DNA of 64,000 nt from Ensifer adhaerens (GTDB lineage Bacteria; Pseudomonadota; Alphaproteobacteria; Rhizobiales; Rhizobiaceae): NCBI RefSeq assembly GCF_028993555.1, contig NZ_CP118611.1, positions 2,007,501 through 2,071,500 on the forward strand, written 5' to 3'. This document shows, piece after piece, positions 8,653-17,052 of the stretch. Within the stretch, counting starts at the first letter, position 1. Each line of letters opens with the position of its first letter. The notes below the pieces were generated by a model that saw only the letters and a list, made by a program, of their open reading frames with translations, searched no databases and was not told the DNA's origin. Made by a program: the position numbers and the translations under genes.

Positions 8653-9825
8653 CTAGGCCGGGATGGCGCGCGGCAGCACAATCGTGATCACGGCACCGCC
8701 ACCGGCGCGGGACGCGAATTCCAGCCGTCCGCCATGCGCCTTTGCGATCGCCTGCACGACGGAGAGACCGAGACCGGTGCCGCCCGTCGCCCGCGACCGC
8801 GAGGCATCGCCGCGCCAGAAAAGATCGATCGAATGGGTCGCGACATCGTCGGGCAGTCCTGGACCGCGATCCAGCAACCGGATGAAGGCCTCGTCAGCGC
8901 CGCGGCGACCCGTCTCGCACCGCAAGACCCCGCCACTGGCTGCGTAACGCGTCGCGTTTTCGATCAGCGCCAGCAGCGCCTGACGCAGTCGTTGCGAATC
9001 TCCGGAGACCCGGACCGGCTCCAGCGCGGTCTCGACCGACATGCCGGCCGAACCGAGCAAGGTGCAGGACGCTCCGAGAACCTGGGTGGCCTCCGCGGCA
9101 AGATCGACCGATTGACACTGGGTGACCAGCTTCTGGCCGGCGGCGAGCGACAGGGTGCGCAGGTCCTCGACCAAAGCGGAAAGCCCCTCCACCTGGACCA
9201 GCAATTGCTGGACCCTCTCCTGTTCGAGGGGGAAGACGCCATCAGCCATGCCCTGAAGATTGCCCTGAAGGATCGTCAGCGGCGTGCGCAACTCGTGAGC
9301 CACCGCCATCGTGTTGAAACGCAGCCGGTTCTCCATGTTTTCGAGCTCGGCCGCCAGTTCGTCGAAGGTCTTCACGAGCGTTGCCACCTCCTTGGCACCC
9401 TTGCGGATCGATCCGACGCGCACAGCGAAATCGCCCGCCCTGAGGTTCTGCGTCGCCTGGGCGAGCACCTCGAGCGGCCGGCTGATCTTGCGCGCCAGCC
9501 AGTAGCCGACGAGACCGCAGAACGTCACCGCGGTCGCTCCGAAGCCGAGGATGATCTTGTCCACCTCCCAGTTTGCCCACTCCTCGAGTTCGGGCATCGT
9601 CGAGAGTAGTTTCTGCAGCGACTCCTGGCTTGGCAGCTTGCCGGAATTGAAATCGGTATAAGCTTGGGCCGCTTCCGGCGGCATCCGCTCCAGGAGCCTG
9701 GCCTCCAGCCGCGGCTCCATGAAGTCGACGCCGGCATAGATGATGAACACGCTGATGATGAGCAGGACGATCGTCACCAGGGCCGTGAGAATGCCGAGCG
9801 GCAGGCGCGAGAGGCTGATCTTCAT
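8653..9825 (-). CDS. Sensor histidine kinase (BaeS-like)
   Basis: A 390-residue membrane kinase. An N-terminal transmembrane helix (about 11-33), a short periplasmic segment and a second helix (about 92-110) are followed by a HAMP domain starting ARKISRPLEVLAQA. The phosphoacceptor box AVAHELRTPLT puts the histidine at H177. The ATPase domain has the N-box ALIENATRYA, G1 box DRGPGLPDD and G2 box GGTGLGLSVV. It overlaps the upstream response-regulator gene by four bases, so the pair is co-translated. The domain order and helix-to-helix length resemble BaeS-type envelope-stress kinases; the stimulus is not evident. Confidence 0.9.
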   Translation of the reverse strand: MKISLSRLPLGILTALVTIVLLIISVFIIYAGVDFMEPRLEARLLERMPPEAAQAYTDFNSGKLPSQESLQKLLSTMPELEEWANWEVDKIILGFGATAVTFCGLVGYWLARKISRPLEVLAQATQNLRAGDFAVRVGSIRKGAKEVATLVKTFDELAAELENMENRLRFNTMAVAHELRTPLTILQGNLQGMADGVFPLEQERVQQLLVQVEGLSALVEDLRTLSLAAGQKLVTQCQSVDLAAEATQVLGASCTLLGSAGMSVETALEPVRVSGDSQRLRQALLALIENATRYAASGGVLRCETGRRGADEAFIRLLDRGPGLPDDVATHSIDLFWRGDASRSRATGGTGLGLSVVQAIAKAHGGRLEFASRAGGGAVITIVLPRAIPA

Positions 9826-10523
9826 CTCGGCTCCACGAAGCGATAGCCGACACCGCGAACGGCACTGAAGAGGCCGCTGGCACCGAGATCCTCAAGCTTG
9901 CGCCTGAGATTGGCGATATGGGTATCGACCGTACGGGCCAGTGCATCGCTGTCCGGCAGGCAGGCGTCGAGGATATCGGCGCGGTCGAAGGCATGCGTCG
10001 GGCGGCGGATCATGTGGGCGAGGATGCGGAATTCGCTGAGCGTCAGCGGCACCGAGTGTCGGCGGCCGCTCTTTTCAACGAAGGCGACGTGAGCATCGAG
10101 ATCGACTTCCACATTCTCGAAGCGAAGCACCGTTGCGCCGGCGCCGTTCCGGGTGCGCCGGAGCACCGCGTTGACGCGCGCCACCACCTCCTGCGGATTG
10201 AACGGCTTGACCACGTAGTCGTCGGCACCGAGCCTGAGGCCGGTCAGCCGGTCGAGATCCTCGGCCAGAGCGGTGACCATGATGACCGGTGTATTGCCTT
10301 CGCGCCGAAGGCGGGCGAGGACCTCGAAGCCATCGAGCTTCGGCATGCGCACGTCGAGCAATACCAGGTCGGGCGACAGCACCGCATGATGCGTCAGCGC
10401 CGTTTCGCCATCGGCAGCACGCACAGTCCTGAAACCATCGCGCACCAGATAGGCATCCAGGATCTGCGCGATCTCCGGCTCGTCCTCCGCCAAAAGGATG
10501 AGACCCTTGTCGACCATAAACAA
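9822..10523 (-). CDS. OmpR-family response regulator (BaeR-like)
   Basis: A 233-residue regulator. The receiver domain has the acidic pocket AEDEPE, phosphoacceptor D57 in LVLLDVRMPKLDG and the conserved lysine in DDYVVKPFNP. A C-terminal winged helix follows (LTLSEFRILAHMIRRP, then ARTVDTHIANLRRKLEDLG). Two start choices exist, ATG 10523 (MFMVDKG) and 10517 (MVDKG), differing by two residues. It is followed by its kinase with a four-base overlap. The gene is the first of the pair and its promoter must lie in the 312-base gap to the right. Confidence 0.92.
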   Translation of the reverse strand: MFMVDKGLILLAEDEPEIAQILDAYLVRDGFRTVRAADGETALTHHAVLSPDLVLLDVRMPKLDGFEVLARLRREGNTPVIMVTALAEDLDRLTGLRLGADDYVVKPFNPQEVVARVNAVLRRTRNGAGATVLRFENVEVDLDAHVAFVEKSGRRHSVPLTLSEFRILAHMIRRPTHAFDRADILDACLPDSDALARTVDTHIANLRRKLEDLGASGLFSAVRGVGYRFVEPR

Positions 10524-10835
10524 ACTCCCTGGCCCGATGTTGTGATCAGCAGCTTATGGGATGATTAGTTTCGACTTGCAATTCGTCCGCACACCACTGC
10601 CGCCCTTTGGCTGGCCTTCCGGATAGAGCCCCCGACAAATCTCCGCCATTTCTTGACAATCGGCACCGAGGCATTCGGGACATTGATCGACGGCGCGCCG
10701 CCCATCAGCAACCAAAAGGTGTAGTCAACAATCGCCCTGCTCTACGCATCAAGCTCTCCCCGATCCTCCACTTAGCCTTGACAAAGCAAAGCAAATGTCC
10801 GGCCCGCACACACCGACAATCTGCGAGCGACCGGC
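10524..10835. other. Gene-free interval, 312 bases
   Basis: Lies between the response-regulator gene (leftward) and the PAP2 gene (rightward). Open frames crossing it have no family signature or ribosome site. It must hold the two divergent promoters. A TTGACA hexamer is visible at about 10778-10783, upstream of the PAP2 gene, but I cannot pair it with a convincing -10 box. No palindrome or RNA structure stands out. Confidence 0.5.
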
Positions 10836-11633
10836 ATGTCCAGCCTCTACCCTTCCACGGCAACATCTTCAAACAGCATCCGATGGTTGCGCGCGAGCCC
10901 GCGCGAATGGGCCGAACTAGCCCGTGGGCGGGTTGAAGATCAGCCCATCGCGATTGCCGGCGCGCTAACCATTTGCGCGGCCTTCGTCTTCATGGCCTAT
11001 CCCGGCATCGATCTCGTCGTTTCCCGCTGGGCGGCGTCCGCGGCAGGCGATTTTCCGCTTTCCCGGGAGCCCCTACTCAGAGCGCTTCGCGACTTCAATC
11101 GCATCCTGCCGGTCTTCATTCTACCCTGCGTCCTGGCGCTGCTGGTCATGCAGGCGATTGCACCGCGCCCGCGACTGCTGCGGCCGCACAAGGCACTATT
11201 CTTTCTCACCTTCTATGCCATCGGCCCCGGGCTGCTCATCCAGGCATTGAAGCGGCTGATCGGCCGCGCCCGGCCCTATGACATTACGGATTTCGGTGGC
11301 ACCCTGCCGTTCACGCCCGCCTGGCAGGTCTCAAGCGCCTGTTCGCGCAGTTGTTCCTTCGCATCAGGCGAATCCGCAACAGCGATTGCACTCGTTGCAC
11401 TCGCGCTGCTTCTGCCCGTTCGGTGGAGGCGTGTCGCGATCATCGCGCTTGTCCCGTTGATCCTCGCCTTCTCGCTCAACCGCATCGTGTTTGGCGCTCA
11501 CTTCCTCTCCGACGTCGTGCTCGCCTGGCTTTTGATGCTGTGGCTGATGACGTGGCTTTGGTCGGCCTTCCGGGACAACGGCGAACGCATCGACGCCGCC
11601 ATGCAACGGCTCGGGCGGCGGCGAAATCCGTAG
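10836..11633 (+). CDS. PAP2-family membrane phosphatase with altered catalytic motif
   Basis: A 265-residue integral membrane protein of the type 2 phosphatidic-acid phosphatase family, which includes lipid A 1- and 4'-phosphatases and undecaprenyl-diphosphate phosphatases. Motif 1 is canonical (KRLIGRARP). Motif 2, normally PSGH, reads SFASGESA so the general-acid histidine is replaced by glutamate. Motif 3 reads NRIVFGAHFLSD and keeps the nucleophilic histidine and aspartate. Five to six membrane helices are apparent. SGE variants recur in alpha-proteobacterial PAP2 proteins as far as I recall, so it may still be an enzyme. Convergent with the kinase gene to its right. Confidence 0.85.
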   Translation: MSSLYPSTATSSNSIRWLRASPREWAELARGRVEDQPIAIAGALTICAAFVFMAYPGIDLVVSRWAASAAGDFPLSREPLLRALRDFNRILPVFILPCVLALLVMQAIAPRPRLLRPHKALFFLTFYAIGPGLLIQALKRLIGRARPYDITDFGGTLPFTPAWQVSSACSRSCSFASGESATAIALVALALLLPVRWRRVAIIALVPLILAFSLNRIVFGAHFLSDVVLAWLLMLWLMTWLWSAFRDNGERIDAAMQRLGRRRNP

Positions 11634-11648
11634 ACCGCCACCGGCGAT

Positions 11649-13742
11649 TCAGCTCGGAAAGACCAATTCGACGGTGGTTCCTTTCCCCGGTTGGGAGAGG
11701 ATGCGGGCGTCACCGCCGCTTTGCCGGACGAAGCCGTAGACGACCGCAAGGCCGAGACCGGCGCCGCCCTCCTCGTCGCGGGTGGTAAAATAGGGCTCGA
11801 ATGCCTTGTCCACGGCCTCCGGAGACATGCCGATCCCCTCGTCGGTGACGGAGACGACGACATCGGCTTCCATGCTCGCAGCACGGATGAGGATCGTCCC
11901 GCCCTGAGGCATCGCGGCGGCTGCATTGAGGCAGAGATTGAGGATCGCCTGTTCGAAGAGGGCGGCATCGAGATGCACATTGGGAAGACCGTCGGCGATC
12001 TCGAAGGCGAGACGGCACCTTTCCCCGACGGCAATTTCCAGCACGTCGGCCATGCCGCGCAGCACCGCGCCGATCTCGAGTGCGCCCGGTTGGATCGGGT
12101 GCTGGCTGCCGACGGACAACATGCTGCTGGCAAGCGAGCGCCCCCGATCGGCCGCTTTGCGAATGCGGGCGATGTGGCGCTTCTGCCGATCGTTGAAACC
12201 GGTATCCCGTTCGAGCAGCCCCAGGCTGCCGGTGATGATGCCGATCATGTTGCCGACCTCGTGGCTCACCTGGTGCGTCATGCGCATGATGCCATCCAGG
12301 CGTTGGGCCTTTGCCGCTTCAGCCTCCTGCCGATCCACGTCAGTGACATCCCGCGCCAACAGCACGATGCCGCGGTCCGGTTGCCGCGACAGCGAGACCT
12401 CGGTCACACGACCGGCTTCGGAGCGATGCCGGAGAACCAGCCGGTCGCCGAGCGTGCCCGTGTCGCGATCGGCCGGTAGCAGAGCCGGGTCGATTTCGGG
12501 CATCGGGCTCACGAAACTGCGCAGCGGCAGCTTCCTTGCCGAGCCCGGCCAGCCGACGAGCTCCATGACGCGACGATTCATCGTGATCGGTTTGCCGCTG
12601 GGGTCGAAGAGCGCGATGCCTTCGTTCATGTTGCGAAAGGTCGAACGAATGGTGCGTGCGGCTGCCTCGGCCGTACGTCGCAGCCGCGAGACGCGCTCGA
12701 CGCTTTCTCGAAATGCGCTGAAAGCCTCCAGCAACCGGACGAGCTCCGTCTCCGTCCCCTTGTAGGTCGGCGCATCGACGTCCCGGCGTCCTTCCGCCAG
12801 CGCGTTCATGCCGTTGGACAGCGACACGATCCCACGCGACACGCGCATCACGGAACGAATCGAGAAGACGGCCATGACAAGCACGAGCAGCGCCGCGACG
12901 GCGACGATGACGAGCAGACGGCTCAGAGCATTGGAGGTCGAGACGAGATCGTCATTGAGGCCGCGGGCGACCGCCTCGCTCTGCGTTTCCGTCGCATGCG
13001 AGAGGTCGCGCGACACGGTGTGCAATCGCGCGACGGCCGCGCGAATGGCGAACATCTCCAGGAGATATTGGGTCTGCGCCTCGAAGACCCGTTCATAGGG
13101 CGCGAGGTCGTTGGCGGAAACCCGGATATCGGGTGCCGCATGCTCAAGGCGCGGCACGGTTTCGGCAATGTAGCGGCGACGCAATTCGCCGAGCTGGAAC
13201 AGGCTGTCGGAGTTGGATGCCGATTGCACGATCCCGTTGAGGCGACGGCGGAAGTCGGCATCGGCCATGCCGCTGCCGGTCGCGATCTCGCCAAGTGCGG
13301 CTGCCGCTTCTGCCTTATGCTGCTGCGCCGATTCGGCATCCCCCGCCAGCGCCATCGTCTGGATGCGGATGGTCTCCAACAGCTCAACGATATGCCCGCT
13401 GGCAAAGCCCTTGACGGCCGCATCACCGTTCTGCGGCGCCATGGCGCGCAACAGTGCATCCACCTGCGCGACCACCGAACGGCTTTCGCTGGAAACCCGG
13501 TAGGGCGAGGTGGCGTTCATCAGAAACGGTGCGCTCGACACGAGATCGGAAACCTGGCGCGATACGAGCGAGGCCTTGGCAAGGCTGGAAAACGCCTGCA
13601 ACCCATAGGCGGCCATCTCGTCGCGCGCCCGCTGCAAGCCGAAGACGGCAACCGTCGCAAGGCCGAAGACGAGCACGCAGATGAAGGCGATCGCGAAGGG
13701 GAGCCGGAAGGCAATCGACGAAAGAAAAGGGCGAACGATCAC
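11649..13742 (-). CDS. Sensor histidine kinase with large helical periplasmic domain (TorS/PgtB-like)
   Basis: A 697-residue kinase. A first transmembrane helix near residues 10-32 is followed by a roughly 260-residue all-helical periplasmic region, a second helix around 290-310, HAMP, PAS, and then the kinase core. The phosphoacceptor box is HQVSHEVGNM (H494), with N-box LNLCLNAAAAM, G1 DEGIGMSP and G2 GGAGLGLAVVYG. The start is a GTG at 13742 overlapping the regulator's TGA (GTGA). The frame upstream of it is a shadow of the regulator. Large helical sensor domains of this kind in TorS and PgtB work with a periplasmic binding protein, and such a gene starts 220 bases beyond the regulator on the opposite strand. 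Confidence 0.88.
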   Translation of the reverse strand: MIVRPFLSSIAFRLPFAIAFICVLVFGLATVAVFGLQRARDEMAAYGLQAFSSLAKASLVSRQVSDLVSSAPFLMNATSPYRVSSESRSVVAQVDALLRAMAPQNGDAAVKGFASGHIVELLETIRIQTMALAGDAESAQQHKAEAAAALGEIATGSGMADADFRRRLNGIVQSASNSDSLFQLGELRRRYIAETVPRLEHAAPDIRVSANDLAPYERVFEAQTQYLLEMFAIRAAVARLHTVSRDLSHATETQSEAVARGLNDDLVSTSNALSRLLVIVAVAALLVLVMAVFSIRSVMRVSRGIVSLSNGMNALAEGRRDVDAPTYKGTETELVRLLEAFSAFRESVERVSRLRRTAEAAARTIRSTFRNMNEGIALFDPSGKPITMNRRVMELVGWPGSARKLPLRSFVSPMPEIDPALLPADRDTGTLGDRLVLRHRSEAGRVTEVSLSRQPDRGIVLLARDVTDVDRQEAEAAKAQRLDGIMRMTHQVSHEVGNMIGIITGSLGLLERDTGFNDRQKRHIARIRKAADRGRSLASSMLSVGSQHPIQPGALEIGAVLRGMADVLEIAVGERCRLAFEIADGLPNVHLDAALFEQAILNLCLNAAAAMPQGGTILIRAASMEADVVVSVTDEGIGMSPEAVDKAFEPYFTTRDEEGGAGLGLAVVYGFVRQSGGDARILSQPGKGTTVELVFPS

Positions 13743-14479
13743 GACTTCGGCTCGCCGTCGTCGGTATCGAGCACATAGCCTTTGCCGCGTCTCGTCTTGA
13801 TGTGGCGCGGCAGGTCCGGGTTGCGCTCGATCTTGCGCCGAAGCCGGAGCACGAGCACGTCGACATTGCGGTCGATGTAACGGTCGCTTTCGGCGCCGAG
13901 GCGGTCGAGGATCTGCGCACGGCCGACCGGCATGTTCGGTGTCTCTGCGAGGATTTCCAGAAGAGCGAACTCGGCACTCGTCAGCGACCTCGACGGGTCG
14001 GTCAGGCAAACTGCCCGGCGGCTCCTCAGATCGATCGACCAGTCGCCGAGCTTCATCGATGCCGGCTCGGTCTCGCGCTCGCTTTCCCGCTCCGGCTTCA
14101 GCGATGGATAGGTGCGACGGAGAACCGCCTTGATGCGCGCCGTCAGTTCGATCGGCTCGAACGGCTTGACGACGTAATCGTCCGCCGCCGTCTCCAACCC
14201 CAGCACCCTGTCCGCAGCACTGCCTGCCGCCGTCACCATGACGATACCGATATTGGTGCGGGCCCGCAGCCTCTGCGCAAAGGTGCGGCCCGAAGTGCCC
14301 GGCAAATTATGGTCGACAAGCACGAGATGCACCGCCTCACGCGCGAGCACATTGGCCGCCGCCTCCGCCGACGGCGCGGTCAGGGGCAGCCAGCCTTCCG
14401 CCTCCACCAGATCGGAAATAAGCTCCGCCATGTCCGGATCGTCCTCGACGATCAGAATCCGTATCCTCTCACTCAGCAT
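13739..14479 (-). CDS. OmpR-family response regulator of the putative three-component sensor
   Basis: A 246-residue regulator. The receiver shows VEDDPDMAE and phosphoacceptor D56 in LVLVDHNLPG, with lysine in DDYVVKPFEP. The effector is an OmpR-type winged helix (LTSAEFALLEILAETP, then RNVDVLVLRLRRKIERNP). The frame is open far upstream to 15046, but GGAGGACGTGC precedes the ATG at 14479, which also gives the family length. It is co-translated with its kinase and divergent from the AfuA-type binding-protein gene, whose promoter region carries phased TTTGT repeats that could be its binding site. Confidence 0.9.
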   Translation of the reverse strand: MLSERIRILIVEDDPDMAELISDLVEAEGWLPLTAPSAEAAANVLAREAVHLVLVDHNLPGTSGRTFAQRLRARTNIGIVMVTAAGSAADRVLGLETAADDYVVKPFEPIELTARIKAVLRRTYPSLKPERESERETEPASMKLGDWSIDLRSRRAVCLTDPSRSLTSAEFALLEILAETPNMPVGRAQILDRLGAESDRYIDRNVDVLVLRLRRKIERNPDLPRHIKTRRGKGYVLDTDDGEPKS

Positions 14480-14545
14480 GCACGTCCTCCCGCCCCCATC
14501 ATAGGCGGGGCCGTTCCAATGTTCAAAGCAGCTCACATTATGCGA

Positions 14546-14575
14546 TTTGTCATATTTGTAATCTTTGTAATTTTG
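14546..14575. promoter_or_regulatory. Phased TTTGT direct repeats in divergent promoter region
   Basis: Within the AT-rich middle of the gap between the response-regulator and binding-protein genes, TTTGT occurs at 14546, 14555 and 14564 with a 9-base period, followed by TTTTG. OmpR-family regulators bind direct repeats, usually spaced 10 or 11 bases, so this is a candidate site for the neighbouring regulator. The repeats are seen directly; the assignment is inference. Confidence 0.45.
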
Positions 14576-14696
14576 AAACGTCGGAGAGCGCCCAGGGCTG
14601 TAAGAACGGTAACCATTCTCCGATTGCGGCAGGCGGGGAATATCGACATCCTGACTGCGGAGATTGGGACGGCAGCGTTCCAAATGGGAGGACATC

Positions 14697-15719
14697 GTGA
14701 GAGGCATCACCGCTATCTGTGCGGGCGTGGCCCTGTGGCTGTGCACCGCTACAACAGGCATCACGGCGCCGGCGCTCACCGTGCTGTGCGGTGTCGACGA
14801 GGCGTGGTGCGCCGCGATGAAGACGGCGTTCGAGACGAAGTCCGGTCTGGAGATCTCGATGACCCGCAAGAGCACCGGCGACATTCTCAACCAGTTGCGT
14901 GCCGAGAAGATCGCGCCGACCGTAGACGTCTGGTGGGGCGGCACGGGCGACACCCATCTGCAGGCCGGATCCGAGAACCTGCTTGAACCGTATAGGCCGG
15001 CGCATGAACGCGACATGCTGCCCTGGGCCAAAAACTTCTTTGCCATTTCCGGCGGCAGATCGGCGGGTATCTATGCCGGGGCGCTTGGCTTTGCCTACAA
15101 TGCCGATCTTCTGCATGCGCTGAAGCTGCCGGCACCGACCTGCTGGAAGGACCTCGCGGACAACGCCTATCGCGGGCGCATCCGCAGCGGCAATCCGAAT
15201 TCCTCCGGCACCGCCTTCACCACGCTTGCAACCCTGGTGCAGCTTTTCGGCGAGGATGAAGCCTTTCGCTTCCTGTCCGCGCTCAATCGCAACATCGACC
15301 AATACACGACGGCCGGCTCCGCTCCGGTGAAAGCGGCCGCGCGCGGGGAAACGCTGATCGGCATTTCCTTCATGCACGACGCCGTTACCCAGAAGCAGGC
15401 AGGCTCGCCGCTCGTCATCGTCGCCCCCTGCGAGGGAACCGGCTACGAGATCGGTGCCGTCAGCATCGTCAAGGGTGCTCGGCATCTGGAGGCGGCGAAA
15501 AGCTTCGTCGACTTCGCGCTCAGCCCGGACGGCCAGGGCACGGGGGCGGCCTCCGGACAGAACCAGGTGCCGTCCAATGCGCGCTCTAACCTGCCGCTCG
15601 CCGCGCCCGATATCTCGATGATCAAGATGGTGGATTACGACTTCGCCACCTTCGGCTCGCCGGAAGAACGAAGTCGATTGCTCGAAAGGTTCGACGCGGA
15701 GATCGCCGCGACGAACTGA
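14697..15719 (+). CDS. Periplasmic substrate-binding protein, AfuA-type (likely sensor partner)
   Basis: A 340-residue extracellular binding protein of the ferric/AfuA/PgtC-like superfamily. Start is GTG 14697, preceded by the strong ribosome site GGGAGGACATC. A signal peptide spans about residues 1-24. Shared with the downstream paralogue are VDVWWGGTGDTHLQA, GVYAGALG-like (here GIYAGALGFAYN), GNPNSSGTAF, GSAPVKAAARGE, SFMHDAV, APCEGTGYEIG and YDFATFGSPEER. It stands apart from the transporter genes, divergent from the two-component system, and is separated from the second binding-protein gene by a palindromic element. I infer that it presents ligand to the histidine kinase, as TorT does for TorS; it could also feed the importer. 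Confidence 0.85.
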   Translation: MRGITAICAGVALWLCTATTGITAPALTVLCGVDEAWCAAMKTAFETKSGLEISMTRKSTGDILNQLRAEKIAPTVDVWWGGTGDTHLQAGSENLLEPYRPAHERDMLPWAKNFFAISGGRSAGIYAGALGFAYNADLLHALKLPAPTCWKDLADNAYRGRIRSGNPNSSGTAFTTLATLVQLFGEDEAFRFLSALNRNIDQYTTAGSAPVKAAARGETLIGISFMHDAVTQKQAGSPLVIVAPCEGTGYEIGAVSIVKGARHLEAAKSFVDFALSPDGQGTGAASGQNQVPSNARSNLPLAAPDISMIKMVDYDFATFGSPEERSRLLERFDAEIAATN

Positions 15720-15734
15720 CCGAGCTGCATGAAT

Positions 15735-15786
15735 TGGAGCGGGATGCGGGCGGAAAACCGCACAGACTTTTCCACATCCCGCTCCA
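15735..15786. repeat. Rhizobial intergenic palindrome, copy 2
   Basis: A 52-base element with arms TGGAGCGGGA (15735-15744) and TCCCGCTCCA (15777-15786), the same size and ends as the copy at 3233-3284. It lies sixteen bases after the stop codon of the first AfuA-type binding-protein gene. Both copies therefore follow or lie near a periplasmic binding-protein gene. Confidence 0.78.
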
Positions 15787-15895
15787 GCAAACCACAAGTC
15801 CGAAACCGTGAACGTGTCGCCCGGCGGGCAGGCCGATGGCCGCGCCGTGTCTCGTTCACGCCAATTTTCAAACCAGGCAACAGGAGGATGCCCCT

Positions 15896-16921
15896 ATGAA
15901 AAAGACGACCCTTTCCCTCATGCTCTTCGCCGGAACGGCGCTCACGGCCCTGCCGGCTCAGGCTGCCGGCAGCCTCAACCTTATCTGCTCGGCAGACGTG
16001 GTGATCTGCGAACAGATGACCGGCGATTTCCAGAAGGAGACCGGCATCAAGGTCAACATGGTTCGCCTGTCGTCGGGCGAGACCTATGCCAAGATCCGCG
16101 CCGAGGCCCGCAACCCGAAGACCGATATCTGGTGGGCCGGCACCGGCGACCCGCATCTGCAGGCGGCTTCCGACGGCCTGACGCTCGAATACAAGTCACC
16201 GATGCTCGATCAGCTTCAGGATTGGGCGAAGAAGCAGGCTGAAGGCTCGGGCTACCGCACGGTCGGCGTCTATGCCGGCGCGCTCGGCTGGGGTTACAAC
16301 ACCGAGATCTTCTCGAAGAAGGGTTTGAAGGAACCGAAATGCTGGGCCGACCTGCTCGACGCCTCGCTGAAGGGCGAGATCCAGATGGCGAACCCGAACT
16401 CGTCCGGCACCGCCTACACCGCGCTCGCCTCGCTGGTGCAGATCATGGGCGAAGATCAGGCCTTCGACTATCTGAAGAAGCTCAACGGCAACATCGCGCA
16501 GTACACCAAGTCCGGCTCGGCACCGGTAAAGGCGGCCGCACGCGGCGAAGCCGGCCTCGGCATCGTCTTCATGCATGACGCAGTCGCCCAGACCGCCGAA
16601 GGCTTCCCGGTCAAATCGGTCGCGCCTTGCGAAGGCACCGGCTACGAAATCGGCTCGATGTCGATCATCCGCGGCGCCAAGAACCTGGACAACGCCAAGG
16701 CCTGGTACGACTGGGCGCTCAAGCCGGAAGTACAGTCGCGGATGAAGGACGCCAAGTCCTTCCAGCTGCCGTCCAACAAGTCGGCCGAAGTGCCGAAGGA
16801 AGCCCCGAAGTTCGAGGATATCAAGCTGATCGACTACGACTTCGCCACCTTCGGCGACGCCGAGAAGCGCAAGGCACTGCTCGAGCGCTGGGATCGCGAA
16901 GTGGGCGCAAGCGCCAACTGA
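15896..16921 (+). CDS. Periplasmic substrate-binding protein of AfuABC-like importer
   Basis: A 341-residue extracellular binding protein. The start MKKTTLSLML at 15896 follows AGGAGGATGCCCC; the signal peptide ends near residue 22 (PAQA-AGS). Conserved blocks include IWWAGTGDPHLQA, VGVYAGALGWGYNTE, ANPNSSGTAYTALASL, GSAPVKAAARGEAGLG, FMHDAVAQ and APCEGTGYEIG. Many of these are nearly identical to the upstream paralogue, so the pair arose by duplication. The AfuA family is often labelled ferric-iron binding, but characterised AfuA binds hexose phosphates. The phosphatase-like gene downstream agrees with an organophosphate ligand. First gene of the transport operon. Confidence 0.9.
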   Translation: MKKTTLSLMLFAGTALTALPAQAAGSLNLICSADVVICEQMTGDFQKETGIKVNMVRLSSGETYAKIRAEARNPKTDIWWAGTGDPHLQAASDGLTLEYKSPMLDQLQDWAKKQAEGSGYRTVGVYAGALGWGYNTEIFSKKGLKEPKCWADLLDASLKGEIQMANPNSSGTAYTALASLVQIMGEDQAFDYLKKLNGNIAQYTKSGSAPVKAAARGEAGLGIVFMHDAVAQTAEGFPVKSVAPCEGTGYEIGSMSIIRGAKNLDNAKAWYDWALKPEVQSRMKDAKSFQLPSNKSAEVPKEAPKFEDIKLIDYDFATFGDAEKRKALLERWDREVGASAN

Positions 16922-16932
16922 TTGCAGGTTCG

Positions 16933-16958
16933 GCCGGCCGGAAAACAATCCGGCCGGC
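16933..16958 (+). other. Strong stem-loop between binding-protein and permease genes
   Basis: Inverted repeat GCCGGCCGG (16933-16941) and CCGGCCGGC (16950-16958) with loop AAAACAAT, immediately after the binding-protein stop codon. No T-run follows, so read-through is expected. The usual consequence of such a hairpin is more stable binding-protein mRNA relative to the permease message; this role is inferred. Confidence 0.6.
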
Positions 16959-17052
16959 ACCGCCTGGCCTAGACGCTCGTTCGTCGGCTCCGATCTCGAT
17001 CGGGGCGGCCCAACGGCATTTCATTTTCATCTCAATTCACGCGAGGACCGTC

